Below are positions 8,727 to 18,203 of a DNA stretch of 64,000 bases, in pieces. Positions within the stretch are counted from its first letter, which is position 1. Every line of letters begins with the position of its first letter. Made by a program: the position numbers and the translations under genes. Under the pieces are notes generated by a model, which did not search any database, had not been told where the DNA came from, and was given only the letters and a program-made list of their open reading frames with translations. Source of the stretch: Sinanaerobacter sp. ZZT-01 (GTDB taxonomy: Bacteria > Bacillota > Clostridia > Peptostreptococcales > Anaerovoracaceae). The stretch is taken from NCBI RefSeq assembly GCF_035621135.1, contig NZ_CP141728.1, forward strand, positions 1,488,001-1,552,000, in the 5' to 3' direction.

Positions 8727-9575
8727 ATGAAAAAGATTGGCGTATTAGGAACAGGTACAATGGGTGCTGGAATCATTCAGGTATTGGCACAAAATGGTTA
8801 CGAAGTTGTTCTTAGAGCAAGAAGACAGACTTCCGTAGATAAGGGAATTGCAACTGTGACTAAAAATCTTGACAAAATGATTGCAAAAGAAAAGATTTCT
8901 GCTGCAGATAAAGACGAAATCTTAGCAAGAGTTCATGGTTCCACAGACATTTCCATCGTAGCGGATGCAGATTTAATTATCGAAGCAGCTACAGAGGATA
9001 TGGAAGCAAAGAAAGCATTATTTAAGGAACTGGATGAGCTTTGCAAGCCTGGTACTATTTTGGCTACCAATACTTCATCGCTTTCCATTACAGAAATTGC
9101 TTCTGCTACAAATAGACCGGATAAAATTATTGGCATGCATTTCTTCAATCCGGTTCCTGCAATGAAGCTGGTTGAAATTATTAAAGGTCTTGCGACTTCT
9201 GAAGAGACAAAAGCTACTATTTTAGAGCTTTCTGAGAAATTAAAGAAAACTCCGGTAGAAGTAGACGAGGCTCCTGGATTCGTTGTAAATAGAATTTTGA
9301 TTCCTATGATTAACGAAGCAGTTGGAATTTTAGCTGACGGTGTTGCAAAGGCAGAAGATATTGATACTGCTATGAAGCTTGGTGCAAACCATCCAATGGG
9401 TCCTCTAGCTTTAGGTGATTTGATCGGTCTGGATGTATGCTTGGCAATCATGGACGTTCTTTACAGTGAATATGGTGATCCAAAATACAGAGCTCATGTT
9501 CTTTTAAAGAAGATGGTTCGTGCTGGAAAGCTTGGAAGAAAGAGCGGCATAGGCTTCTTTGACTACAGCAAATAA
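8727..9575 (+). CDS. hbd: 3-hydroxybutyryl-CoA dehydrogenase
   Basis: Interconverts acetoacetyl-CoA and 3-hydroxybutyryl-CoA. Starting at 8727 (GGAGG eight bases upstream) gives 282 residues, exactly the family length; an in-frame ATG at 8691 would add an unrelated dozen residues. The Rossmann motif GTGTMGAG is at about 8-15, and catalytic His138 lies in GMHFFNPVP. At the end of strand beta-2, where NADH-dependent homologues have Asp (VVLRDIKDE in the classical clostridial enzyme), this one has VVLRARRQT. The loss of the acidic residue and gain of two arginines suggest preference for NADP(H). It has its own upstream region with a Rex-type box. Confidence 0.95.
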   Translation: MKKIGVLGTGTMGAGIIQVLAQNGYEVVLRARRQTSVDKGIATVTKNLDKMIAKEKISAADKDEILARVHGSTDISIVADADLIIEAATEDMEAKKALFKELDELCKPGTILATNTSSLSITEIASATNRPDKIIGMHFFNPVPAMKLVEIIKGLATSEETKATILELSEKLKKTPVEVDEAPGFVVNRILIPMINEAVGILADGVAKAEDIDTAMKLGANHPMGPLALGDLIGLDVCLAIMDVLYSEYGDPKYRAHVLLKKMVRAGKLGRKSGIGFFDYSK

Positions 9576-9616
9576 GAAAAATGGATGATATCCTGTTGAA
9601 TGATTACTAAAAACGT

Positions 9617-9652
9617 AAAGCCCTTTTGCATTGATTGTGAGAGGGCTTTTGT
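9617..9652 (+). terminator. Probable terminator after hbd
   Basis: AAAGCCCT pairs with AGGGCTTT across a loop of about 17 bases. Only a short T-rich tail follows, so its strength is uncertain. Confidence 0.55.
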
Positions 9653-9789
9653 TATGTAATTCACTACGATTTTTTTATTTTCTTCTTGCATTTTTGTCAA
9701 ATCAGTATAAAATATTACGGTGTATAATGAAAATAATATATTAGAATGTTGAAGCATATAAAGGGAAAAAGGAATAAGAGAGTTGCAAT

Positions 9790-10785
9790 ATGAAAGTATT
9801 TTTTAAGCAATTTATCATTGCATTTATTATTTTTACGGTGATAATGATACCGGTACAAATTATGATAAATCGTGTTGGCGAGGTTCGTATTTTTTCAGGG
9901 GAAGAGAACCTCATGAAGGACATGAATGTTTTAATTGACCCCAATAGTCCATTTTTTGAAGCCTTTCAGGACAGCCAAAGAGTGAACATTCTGGTTCTTG
10001 GAGTAAATGACGGAATGACGGACACGATTATGCTTGGGAGCTATGACATGAAAAATCAGCATGTTGATGTTATTTCTGTGCCACGGGATACCTATTATCC
10101 GAGAAAAGGTGTAACAACCCCGGCAGCAAAAAAGATTAATGCAATTTATCATAGCAGTAATAGCGGCGGAGCTGTTGGAACGGCAACTGCGGTTAGTGAT
10201 GTACTTTTGGGGATGCCAATTCATTATTACGCTGTGATTGACTATAAAGGTGTAGGAAACATTGTAGAGGCATTGGGAGGCGTTCCGATGAATATTCCAT
10301 TTCATATGAAATATGATGATCCATATGACAAGCCGGCTCTGCATATTAACATTCCGAAAGGTCAACAGGTATTGAACAAGGATACTGCGATTCAATTTCT
10401 GCGATTCCGCCATGCAAATAAGAACTCCGGCTACCAGAGTTACCCGGAAGGGGACATCGGTCGGATTAAGGCGCATCAAGAATTTATGAAATCTGCATTT
10501 CGGCAGGCATTGGGCTTTAACCTTCCGAATGTTGCTAGGACTGTGGTTGCGAATGTGGATTCGGATGTTGACGTGGGCATTGCAGTAAAAATTGCGACAA
10601 AGGCAATGAGCCTTTCCAAAGAAAATATTCAAACTTATTTAATACCGGGCTATCCAAAAACAGTGGACAAGGCATCTTATTGGTTTGCCAAAGATGAGGA
10701 AGTAAAGGAAATGATCGAAGAAATTTATTCCATTAGTGATGAAACGGATGAAACAAAAGAGCAAAATACGGAAAAAGAAGAATAA
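9790..10785 (+). CDS. LytR-CpsA-Psr (LCP) family protein, copy 1
   Basis: LCP proteins attach lipid-linked glycopolymers such as teichoic acids or capsule to peptidoglycan. This 331-residue protein has one N-terminal membrane helix (about 7-26) and an extracytoplasmic LCP domain. Conserved elements are NILVLGVN (66-73), the DTIML strand, the SVPRDTYY block with Arg99 and Asp100, and RFRHANKNSGY. It ends in an acidic tail. It is closely related to the next gene, so the pair looks like a tandem duplication. Each copy is followed by its own hairpin, which suggests separate transcripts. Confidence 0.93.
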   Translation: MKVFFKQFIIAFIIFTVIMIPVQIMINRVGEVRIFSGEENLMKDMNVLIDPNSPFFEAFQDSQRVNILVLGVNDGMTDTIMLGSYDMKNQHVDVISVPRDTYYPRKGVTTPAAKKINAIYHSSNSGGAVGTATAVSDVLLGMPIHYYAVIDYKGVGNIVEALGGVPMNIPFHMKYDDPYDKPALHINIPKGQQVLNKDTAIQFLRFRHANKNSGYQSYPEGDIGRIKAHQEFMKSAFRQALGFNLPNVARTVVANVDSDVDVGIAVKIATKAMSLSKENIQTYLIPGYPKTVDKASYWFAKDEEVKEMIEEIYSISDETDETKEQNTEKEE

Positions 10786-10798
10786 TCAAGAAAAAAAT

Positions 10799-10833
10799 AT
10801 AGGGAATCTTTTGATTCCCTATTTCTTTTTTTT
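10799..10833 (+). terminator. Rho-independent terminator between the two LCP genes
   Basis: ATAGGGAATC and GATTCCCTAT form a perfect ten-base stem with a TTTT loop, followed by a T-rich tract (TTCTTTTTTTT). Confidence 0.92.
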
Positions 10834-10886
10834 GAAAAAAGGGATAAAATAATTACGATTACTTATTTTATAAAATAGAAAGGGAG

Positions 10887-11951
10887 ATGACATTGGGAAA
10901 AGAAAGTCTGAAAAGGGGAACAGGCGTAAAACAATTTATAAAAGTATTTTTAATTGCACTTGTAATATTTACCGGGATTGGGATACCGTTTCATTGGACG
11001 TTTCGTTCGGCTGCAGAAGCACCGGTTTTTGGTGAATCGGAATCTAATTTATTGAATGAGATGTCACCGCTGTATGATGCAAGCAGTCCTTTTTTTGAGG
11101 CTTTTGAGGACAAGCAGAGAGTTAATATTTTGCTTTTGGGGGTAAATACCGGATTAACGGATACCATTATACTAGCGAGCTTTGATATGAAGGCAAAGCA
11201 TGTTGACTTGATTTCTGTTCCTCGTGACACGTATTACAAACGACCTGGCTACAACCTTCCGGCGCAGATGAAAATCAATGCCGCTTATCAAAAGGAACCA
11301 GTTAACACGGCTAGAGCCGTAAGTGATATTCTTTTGGGGATGCCGATTCATTATTACGCGGTTGTAACGTATGAGGGCGTATCTAATATTGTAGAGGCAA
11401 TGGGAGGGGTTCCTATGGACATCCCGTTTACAATGAAATATATTGATCGATATGATAAACCGCCGCTTAAAATCTATATAAAAGAAGGACCGCAGGTATT
11501 AGACGGTGAACATGCAGTTCAATTTTTACGATTTCGCCATGCAAATAAAGGCTCTGGTTATAAGAGTTATCCAGAAGGTGATATCGGGCGTGTGAAGGCG
11601 CAACAAGAATTTATGAAATCTGCATTTAAACAAATGATGAGTTTTAAACTACCTCAAATCACAAAAGAAATTTTTAAAAATGTCGATTCAGATATTACGT
11701 TGGATATGTCTTTAAAAATTGCAAAAGAAGCACTGGGGATGTCACCAGAAAATATTGAAACGTATATGATGCCAAATAAACCAGATCCGGAGCCGCCTTA
11801 TTATGTATACCCTCAGTCAGAGGAAATTGCAGATATGCTTACACAAATCTATTCGATTGAAGCACCGGAAGAATCTGATAAAACCACAGACGGGAAAAAA
11901 GACGAGACTAAACACGAGACTAAAATGGTCCTAGACAGTGGTGGGTTGTAA
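10887..11951 (+). CDS. LytR-CpsA-Psr (LCP) family protein, copy 2
   Basis: The second LCP paralogue (354 residues), with the same layout as copy 1: an N-terminal helix, NILLLGVNTG, SVPRDTYYKR and RFRHANKGSGY. It has a longer N-terminal leader and a charged, low-complexity C-terminus. The GGGAG ribosome binding site abuts the ATG at 10887 but is six bases from an in-frame TTG at 10893, so translation may really start at TTG. By family it is predicted to anchor glycopolymers to the wall; the two copies may differ in substrate. Confidence 0.92.
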   Translation: MTLGKESLKRGTGVKQFIKVFLIALVIFTGIGIPFHWTFRSAAEAPVFGESESNLLNEMSPLYDASSPFFEAFEDKQRVNILLLGVNTGLTDTIILASFDMKAKHVDLISVPRDTYYKRPGYNLPAQMKINAAYQKEPVNTARAVSDILLGMPIHYYAVVTYEGVSNIVEAMGGVPMDIPFTMKYIDRYDKPPLKIYIKEGPQVLDGEHAVQFLRFRHANKGSGYKSYPEGDIGRVKAQQEFMKSAFKQMMSFKLPQITKEIFKNVDSDITLDMSLKIAKEALGMSPENIETYMMPNKPDPEPPYYVYPQSEEIADMLTQIYSIEAPEESDKTTDGKKDETKHETKMVLDSGGL

Positions 11952-11972
11952 AAAACGATTTGTTTTCTATTC

Positions 11973-12006
11973 GTGCCAAATAGGGAAAGCCTGTTTGGCA
12001 CTTCTT
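11973..12006 (+). terminator. Possible terminator after LCP copy 2
   Basis: GTGCCAAA and TTTGGCAC form a perfect eight-base stem around a 13-base loop, followed by TTCTT and then an A/T-rich stretch. The T-tract is weak. Confidence 0.55.
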
Positions 12007-12132
12007 AAAAAATTTTATTTTTATATAACTCCATTTAAACAAGTCTAATGATTCAGCAAAAAATGCAAGAATTGTAAAAATAAATAAGAAGAAATATTTG
12101 TTGCTTTTAACGATATTAAAGGAGGATTTTAA

Positions 12133-13125
12133 ATGAATTCCATAAATCGAAATTTGGGATTAAGTCTTGCGCGCGTTACAGAAATCGCTGCGATTGAATG
12201 TGGGAAATGGATGGGACGAGGAGATAAAATAGCTGCAGATCAAGCAGCCGTAAACGGTATGCGTCGTATGTTTGATACCATTGATATTGATGGGACGGTT
12301 GTGATTGGAGAGGGAGAAAAGGATGAGGCCCCTATGCTTTACATTGGGGAGCGGATCGGAAAGGCCAGCGCACATGCACCAATGGTTGACATCGCAGTCG
12401 ACCCGCTAGATGGAACAACCTCCACTGCAAAAGGGCTGTCCAATGCGATTTCTGTAATTGCAGTCGCACCGAAAGGTACTTTGTACAATACAGAGGTGTA
12501 TTATATGGAAAAAATAGCGGTGGGACCGGAAGCAAAGGGTTGCATAGATTTAAATAAACCACTAAAGGATAATCTTATAGCGATCGCAGTTGCATTGGGT
12601 AAAAACCTAGAAGATTTGACCGTCACGATCCAGGAAAGAGACCGTCATGATGCTTATATTAAACAATGTCGTGAACTTGGATGTCGTATTAAACTCTTTC
12701 GTGACGGAGATGTTGGGATGGCGATCGCTACCTGTATAGAAGACAGCGGAATTGATGTTTTGGTAGGAATCGGAGGTGCACCAGAAGGGGTACTGGCCGC
12801 AGCTGCAATGCGTTGTCTAGGTGGAGAAATTCAAGGCAGGCTCTTCCCCATGACGCAGGAGGAAAAACTAAAAGCCCCAAAAGAAGACTTTGATCGTGTA
12901 TTAACGATTGATGAACTTGTGAAAACAAATGAAGTTATTTTTGTAGCGACCGGCGTTTCCGATGGAGATATGTTGAAGGGTGTGCGTTACCTTTCCGGCA
13001 GCAGAGTAAAAACGCATTCAGTAGTTATGCGGGGTGAAACAGGGACTGTTCGTTATATTGAAGCCATTCATAATATGGACAAAAAGATTGCATATGCAGA
13101 TGTATATGCAGCACCGGGAGAATAA
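12133..13125 (+). CDS. glpX: Class II fructose-1,6-bisphosphatase
   Basis: Hydrolyses fructose-1,6-bisphosphate in gluconeogenesis. The 330-residue protein has the metal/phosphate motifs of the GlpX family: GEGEKDEAP (59-67) and DPLDGTT (90-96), plus the downstream RDGDVG and [10 protein letters not shown] blocks. The ATG is preceded by AAAGGAGG. The rho gene starts two bases after its stop, so the two are an operon. The glpX-rho order is conserved in several Firmicutes. Confidence 0.96.
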   Translation: MNSINRNLGLSLARVTEIAAIECGKWMGRGDKIAADQAAVNGMRRMFDTIDIDGTVVIGEGEKDEAPMLYIGERIGKASAHAPMVDIAVDPLDGTTSTAKGLSNAISVIAVAPKGTLYNTEVYYMEKIAVGPEAKGCIDLNKPLKDNLIAIAVALGKNLEDLTVTIQERDRHDAYIKQCRELGCRIKLFRDGDVGMAIATCIEDSGIDVLVGIGGAPEGVLAAAAMRCLGGEIQGRLFPMTQEEKLKAPKEDFDRVLTIDELVKTNEVIFVATGVSDGDMLKGVRYLSGSRVKTHSVVMRGETGTVRYIEAIHNMDKKIAYADVYAAPGE

Positions 13126-13127
13126 AA

Positions 13128-14582
13128 ATGAGTGAAAAAATGATACTTCTTAAAGCAAAGAAGGTAGCAGAATTGCGAGAAATTGCACAGCATATGGGTC
13201 TTGCCGGATTTGAAAAAATGAAAAAAGCAGAGCTATTAGAAGCAATTGTGAATTCTGGAAAATCAGATTTGTCAAAAGAAGAAAAAGAGCCGGAGGATAA
13301 AGCTAGACCGAGTGATGAACCTTTACAGGGTGAAAAAAAACAGGAAGTTCAAGAAGCGTATAAGGAAAAAAAATCTGCAGAAGAGACAAAAGAGGAGCAC
13401 GTGGTCAAAAAAGAGCGCACGTATTCTCAAGAGGAGCGTCCCGAGGTAGAAGGAATCTTAGACATTGCAGAGGGTGGCTTTGGATTTTTACGCTTTCATA
13501 ACTTTTTGACCAGTGAGCGTGACGTATATGTATCTCCTTCTCAGATTCGGCGTTTTAATCTGAAAAAAGGGGATAAAATCAGGGGTATTACGAGAAAGCC
13601 GAATGAAGGAGAAAAATTTGGTGCTTTACTCTATGTAAAAAAAGTAAATGGAGATGAGCCCGGCGTATCCATTCGCAGACCGGATTTTGATGATTTAACT
13701 CCAATCTTCCCAAATAAACGTATGACGCTTGAAGATGGAAGGGATCTGTCAATGCGCCTCATCGATTTGGTTGCTCCAATCGGGAAAGGGCAAAGAGGCC
13801 TGATTGTAGCTCCGCCGAAAGCAGGAAAGACGGTTCTTTTAAAGAAAGTAGCTAATAATATTGAAAAAAAATATCCTGAGGTTGAACTGATTGTTCTTTT
13901 AGTCGATGAACGCCCGGAAGAGGTAACTGACATGCAGCGCTCCATTAAAGGAGAAGTCATTTATTCTACATTTGACGAACTTCCGGCAAACCATGTCAAG
14001 GTTGCAGAGATGGTGCTGGCGAGAGCGCAGAGACTTGTGGAGCATGGAAAGGATGTTGTGATTCTCCTAGACAGCATCACCCGGTTAGCAAGAGCATATA
14101 ACCTCGTAGTACCGGCTTCGGGAAGAACGCTATCCGGAGGTCTTGATCCGGGAGCCTTGCATAAACCTAAGAAATTTTTTGGAGCGGCTCGTAATATGGA
14201 AGAAGGCGGAAGTATTACAATTTTGGCGACTGCACTTGTAGAGACCGGAAGCCGAATGGACGACGTTATTTTTGAGGAGTTTAAAGGCACTGGAAATATG
14301 GAACTGCACTTAGATCGAAAGTTGTCAGAAAAGAGAATTTTCCCAGCAATTAACTTAAATAAATCAGGGACAAGAAGAGAAGACCTGCTAATGTCGCAGG
14401 AAGAAATGGAAGCGGTATGGATTATGAGACGTGCCATGGCAAATGTCGGTACACAGGAAGTTACAGAAAAAATTATCGATCAATTGATGCATACAAAAAA
14501 TAATGATGATTTTATACAGGTTTTGAAAAAAATTCATTTGGAAGACAATCAGAACCAGACAAACGGTCGTTCAGACCGTTAA
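13128..14582 (+). CDS. rho: Transcription termination factor Rho
   Basis: A hexameric RNA helicase that terminates transcription. The 484-residue protein has a Rho N-terminal SAP-like helix bundle (about 5-42), a charged insertion (about 45-105), the cold-shock-like primary RNA-binding domain (about 106-175), and the ATPase domain with Walker A APPKAGKT (228-235) and Walker B VVILLD (310-315). The charged Glu/Lys insertion between the first two domains is typical of Clostridia. It starts two bases after glpX; yqhQ follows after ten bases, indicating a shared transcript. Confidence 0.97.
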   Translation: MSEKMILLKAKKVAELREIAQHMGLAGFEKMKKAELLEAIVNSGKSDLSKEEKEPEDKARPSDEPLQGEKKQEVQEAYKEKKSAEETKEEHVVKKERTYSQEERPEVEGILDIAEGGFGFLRFHNFLTSERDVYVSPSQIRRFNLKKGDKIRGITRKPNEGEKFGALLYVKKVNGDEPGVSIRRPDFDDLTPIFPNKRMTLEDGRDLSMRLIDLVAPIGKGQRGLIVAPPKAGKTVLLKKVANNIEKKYPEVELIVLLVDERPEEVTDMQRSIKGEVIYSTFDELPANHVKVAEMVLARAQRLVEHGKDVVILLDSITRLARAYNLVVPASGRTLSGGLDPGALHKPKKFFGAARNMEEGGSITILATALVETGSRMDDVIFEEFKGTGNMELHLDRKLSEKRIFPAINLNKSGTRREDLLMSQEEMEAVWIMRRAMANVGTQEVTEKIIDQLMHTKNNDDFIQVLKKIHLEDNQNQTNGRSDR

Positions 14583-14592
14583 GAGGAAAATT

Positions 14593-15657
14593 ATGGATTT
14601 TAGTAAAATATTTATAAAAAATGCATCTCCTACAAAGGTGGGAGGGCAAGCCATTTTAGAAGGCATTATGATGCGTGGAAAAGATCGCATTGCAACAGTT
14701 CTTAGAAAACCTGACGGTGGAATGCATATGAAGGTGGACCCGTTAAAAAAACCAAGTAAATGGAGAAAGATTCCGATTGTGCGAGGGGTGGCTGCCTTTG
14801 TGGATTCGCTGGTAACAGGAACGAGCATCCTGCTTTATTCTGCAGAGATGCTGGAGCAATTTGATACGGAAACTGTTTATGAAAAAGATAAGATGACATT
14901 GTGGCTTGAAAAACGGTTTGGTGAAAAAGGCGCATTTAGTGCGATGCTTTATTTTTCTGTCGTTCTTGCTATTCTTTTTACGGTTGGAGTTTTTATTATC
15001 TTGCCAACTGCGTTGACGAGTGTGGCAGAGTCTGTAACTGAGAACGAAATTGCATTGAACCTGATTGAAGGGGTGGTGCGAATTTTGATGTTTGTTCTAT
15101 ACATTGCTGTAATTTCAAAAATGGAAGACATAAAAAAAGTATTTCAATACCATGGAGCAGAACATAAGACCATTCATTGCTATGAAAACAAACTGAATCT
15201 GACACCGGAAAATGCACAGCAGTTTGAAACCCTCCATCCAAGGTGCGGAACGAGTTTCTTAATGTTTGTTATGGTAATCAGTCTATTGCTGTTTTCTCTC
15301 TTGGGCTGGCAAAATTTATGGATGAGAATTGGATCAAGACTGCTTTTGATTCCCGTCGTTGCGGGATTGTCTTATGAGCTTTTACAATGGGCAGGCAGAA
15401 GTGACTCCTGGGTGGTAAAGGTGTTAAGCGTGCCGGGTCTGCTGCTTCAAATGCTGACCACGAAGCGCCCCAGCAACGAACAGCTTGAAGTTGCAATTGC
15501 GGCAATGAAAGAAGTACTAAAGGAAGAGGACGCACGTGCATATATTGCAGAATGCGGACCGGATGGTATTTTTAAAGAAATTACAAAAGCAGAAGAAGAA
15601 ACAGCAGGAGACGAAGAAAAGCCCGATGACAGGGATGCAGGCAGAAGTGAGGACTAG
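14593..15657 (+). CDS. yqhQ: DUF1385 membrane protein (YqhQ-like)
   Basis: A 354-residue member of the DUF1385/YqhQ family, whose function is not established. It has the diagnostic N-terminal block KVGGQAILEGIMMRG and the central YHGAEHKTIHCYE, whose His and Glu residues suggest metal binding. About four hydrophobic segments lie between residues 115 and 260. The C-terminus is acidic. Its place between rho and prmC is conserved in many Clostridia, which supports the assignment but does not reveal the role. Confidence 0.88.
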   Translation: MDFSKIFIKNASPTKVGGQAILEGIMMRGKDRIATVLRKPDGGMHMKVDPLKKPSKWRKIPIVRGVAAFVDSLVTGTSILLYSAEMLEQFDTETVYEKDKMTLWLEKRFGEKGAFSAMLYFSVVLAILFTVGVFIILPTALTSVAESVTENEIALNLIEGVVRILMFVLYIAVISKMEDIKKVFQYHGAEHKTIHCYENKLNLTPENAQQFETLHPRCGTSFLMFVMVISLLLFSLLGWQNLWMRIGSRLLLIPVVAGLSYELLQWAGRSDSWVVKVLSVPGLLLQMLTTKRPSNEQLEVAIAAMKEVLKEEDARAYIAECGPDGIFKEITKAEEETAGDEEKPDDRDAGRSED

Positions 15658-15660
15658 AAG

Positions 15661-16557
15661 ATGGGTTTAATGATTAAGGAATTGTTGGCAATTGGCGAAA
15701 GAAGACTTTCCGATGCGTCTTGTATGGATGCCAGACTAGATGCTGAGCTTTTACTCTGCGATCTGCTAAAACGAGGCCGCAGCTTTTTATTTAGCCACAT
15801 TGGAGACGAGCTGGATGATCGAAGGTGTGAATTTTACTTTGAACAGATTGATATACGGGCGACCGGAAAACCTTTACAATATATTTTGGGTAATCAGGAA
15901 TTTATGGGGCTGCGCTTTCAAGTGAATGAAGATGTACTGATTCCAAGACAAGATACCGAAACGCTCGTAGAAACCGCTTTAGAGTATCTAAAGGATACAA
16001 AAACACCGATGGGCGGATTTGAAATTTTAGACTTATGCTGCGGAAGTGGTGCGATTGCAATCAGCCTAGCTTACTATTTAGGCACAGCTAAAGCGAAAAT
16101 TACAGCTGCGGATTATAGTGAAAAAGCACTTTTGATTGCAAAGGAAAACGCATCAGGATATGGACCGGCAAAAGGGATATCCTTTGTTCACAGTGACCTC
16201 TTTGAAGCTTTTCCCAAAAATAGAAAAGGGAGAGGAAAGCGGCAATTTGATTTGATTGTTTCAAACCCTCCTTACATATGCAGTGATGTGATTCCTACCT
16301 TGCAGAGGGAGGTTGCTTGTTTTGAACCGAGGATGGCTTTGGATGGGGGCGCTGACGGACTGGATTTCTATCGCCGCATCGCAAAAGATGCAGAGAATTA
16401 TTTAAAAACAAACGGCCTGATGCTTCTAGAAATTGGGCATGATCAAGCAGAAGAGGTTATACAATTTCTAGAGGAGAGCAATTTTTTTAAAACCGTTGAG
16501 GTAAAAAAGGATTTAGCCGGAAAAGATCGGATTATATGGGCAAAAGCGGACAAATAG
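15661..16557 (+). CDS. prmC: Peptide chain release factor N5-glutamine methyltransferase
   Basis: Methylates the Gln of the GGQ motif in release factors RF1 and RF2. The 298-residue protein has the N-terminal helical domain, the SAM-binding motif LDLCCGSG (about 123-130) and the catalytic NPPY (202-205). It starts three bases after the stop of yqhQ. Its target RF1 (prfA) is two genes downstream, a conserved linkage. The in-frame ATG at 15670 is an alternative start. Confidence 0.95.
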   Translation: MGLMIKELLAIGERRLSDASCMDARLDAELLLCDLLKRGRSFLFSHIGDELDDRRCEFYFEQIDIRATGKPLQYILGNQEFMGLRFQVNEDVLIPRQDTETLVETALEYLKDTKTPMGGFEILDLCCGSGAIAISLAYYLGTAKAKITAADYSEKALLIAKENASGYGPAKGISFVHSDLFEAFPKNRKGRGKRQFDLIVSNPPYICSDVIPTLQREVACFEPRMALDGGADGLDFYRRIAKDAENYLKTNGLMLLEIGHDQAEEVIQFLEESNFFKTVEVKKDLAGKDRIIWAKADK

Positions 16558-16654
16558 CTTTACACATTAAAAGAATCAAAATTAACGATATGGATAAAAT
16601 GATGGAGAAAGTCATCAGAAATTCAGGAAATAATCGACAAAAACAAAAAAATAC

Positions 16655-16683
16655 TTGCAGCAAATCAATGCTTGTGCTAATAT
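16655..16683 (+). promoter_or_regulatory. Sigma-A-type promoter of rpmE
   Basis: TTGCAG, a 17-base spacer and TAATAT with an upstream TGC extended -10 element. It predicts a start near 16690 and a leader of about 95 bases before rpmE, long enough to carry a regulatory fold; I could not match that fold to a known class. Confidence 0.7.
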
Positions 16684-16784
16684 ATAGTAGCTATCGTGTA
16701 TAGGGATTCGTATCTATAAAGATATGGCAGATAGATAATTTTATTTTTACAATGTGTAAAAATAGCAGGAAAGAGGTGAAAAAC

Positions 16785-16985
16785 ATGAAAGAAGGAATTC
16801 ATCCAGATTACAAAGAATGTAAAGTTACATGTGCATGTGGCAACACATTTGTTACGAAGTCTACAAAGGAAGAGCTTAGATTAGATGTATGCTCTGCTTG
16901 CCATCCGTTCTTTACCGGACAGCAAAAGTTCATTAATCGAGGCGGACGTGTAGAAAAATTCAAGAAAAAGTTCAATATCGAATAA
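16785..16985 (+). CDS. rpmE: 50S ribosomal protein L31 (zinc-binding type)
   Basis: A structural protein of the large ribosomal subunit. Starting at 16785 (AGAGGTG seven bases upstream) gives 66 residues, the normal L31 length. The two Cys pairs (TCACGN and VCSACH) form the zinc ribbon of the C+ form, which is used under zinc-replete conditions. It has its own promoter and terminator between prmC and prfA. A longer in-frame start at 16752 lacks a ribosome binding site. Confidence 0.97.
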   Translation: MKEGIHPDYKECKVTCACGNTFVTKSTKEELRLDVCSACHPFFTGQQKFINRGGRVEKFKKKFNIE

Positions 16986-16993
16986 TAACAAAA

Positions 16994-17026
16994 AAACCTG
17001 GAAATCTTGATTTCAGGTTTTTTTTT
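16994..17026 (+). terminator. Rho-independent terminator of rpmE
   Basis: AAACCTGGAAATC pairs with GATTTCAGGTTT, with one bulged G and a two-base apex, followed by a run of nine T. Confidence 0.93.
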
Positions 17027-17105
17027 AAGCCTTTTTGTGGTAGAATAGTTCAGATATAATGGGAAGAAATCGAAAAAAATACTTTTATGCGGGAGTGAAC
17101 AATTC

Positions 17106-18173
17106 ATGTACGATAAATTAAAATTTATTGAGGAAAAATATGAGGAACTGAGCCTCAAAGTTTCCGATCCTGATATTATCAACAATCAGGTAGTTTGGCA
17201 AAAGCACATCAAAGAAATGAGTGAGATGGAGCCGATTGTCAATAAATATAAAGAATATAAGAAAGTTAATGAAGACCTGCAAGCCACGAAAGAATTATTG
17301 ACCGAAAATGGCTTGGATGAAGAAATGCGTGATATGGCTAAGATGGAATTAGCTGATTTGGAAGAAAAGCGGCAAAGTATAAGTGATGAGCTTCGCATAC
17401 TTCTTTTGCCAAAAGATCCAAATGATGAAAAGAATGTTATCTTGGAAGTGCGTGCTGGTACAGGCGGTGACGAAGCGGCTCTTTTTGGAGCAGATTTATT
17501 GCGCATGTATACCCGTTATGCGGAGCGGCGCGGCTGGAAGACGGAGCTAATGGACTTAAATGACACAGACATCGGAGGCGTGAAGGAAGCGGTTGTCATT
17601 ATAAAAGGGAAAGGAGCCTATTCCAGATTAAAGTATGAAAGCGGTGTGCATCGTGTACAGCGTGTTCCGGAAACTGAATCCAGCGGCAGAGTGCATACGT
17701 CAGCAGCTACAATTGCTGTGCTTCCGGAGGTCGATGATGTTGAGGTGGAGATCAACCCAAATGATGTGCGCGTTGATGTTTATCGTTCATCCGGAAATGG
17801 AGGGCAGTGCGTAAATACAACGGACTCGGCAGTGCGCCTAACTCATACGCCAAGCGGACTTGTTGTTACGTGCCAGGATGAAAAGTCGCAAATTAAAAAT
17901 AAAGAAAAAGCATTTAAAGTTTTAAAAGCACGGCTTTATGATATGGAAACCAAAGCAAAACAGGCACAGGAAGCCGCTGCACGGAAAAGTCAGGTAGGGA
18001 GCGGAGATCGAAGTGAAAGAATCCGCACTTATAATTTTCCGCAAGGTCGTGTGTCCGACCATCGAATCGGTATGACGATTTACCGCTTAGATCAATTTCT
18101 TGATGGTGATATTGACGAAATTATTGACGGCCTTGTGACGACTGAGCAAGCGGAAAAGATGCAGAATTACTAA
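17106..18173 (+). CDS. prfA: Peptide chain release factor 1
   Basis: Terminates translation at UAA and UAG. The 355-residue protein has the peptidyl-hydrolysis motif GGQ at 232-234 ([13 protein letters not shown]) and the stop-codon-reading PxT motif as PET at 188-190, which marks RF1 and not RF2. The ATG follows GGGAGTG. A TATAAT preceded by a poor -35 region lies just upstream (around 17056), so it may have its own weak promoter after the rpmE terminator. It continues with tsaC, rpiB and upp in close order. Confidence 0.97.
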   Translation: MYDKLKFIEEKYEELSLKVSDPDIINNQVVWQKHIKEMSEMEPIVNKYKEYKKVNEDLQATKELLTENGLDEEMRDMAKMELADLEEKRQSISDELRILLLPKDPNDEKNVILEVRAGTGGDEAALFGADLLRMYTRYAERRGWKTELMDLNDTDIGGVKEAVVIIKGKGAYSRLKYESGVHRVQRVPETESSGRVHTSAATIAVLPEVDDVEVEINPNDVRVDVYRSSGNGGQCVNTTDSAVRLTHTPSGLVVTCQDEKSQIKNKEKAFKVLKARLYDMETKAKQAQEAAARKSQVGSGDRSERIRTYNFPQGRVSDHRIGMTIYRLDQFLDGDIDEIIDGLVTTEQAEKMQNY

Positions 18174-18203
18174 TGATAAATTAAAATCGGAATGGAGTTT
18201 AAA

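Noticed and set aside
8933-9451. A 172-codon antisense frame opposite hbd
   Set aside because: It is fully inside hbd, which is certain, and has no initiation signals or recognisable domain.
9931-10632. A long antisense reading frame (233 codons) opposite the first LCP gene
   Set aside because: No ribosome binding site, and the composition is that of a mirrored coding frame; the LCP gene on the other strand has clear motifs throughout.
13961-14437. A 158-codon antisense frame opposite rho
   Set aside because: A shadow of the rho ATPase domain with no start signal of its own.
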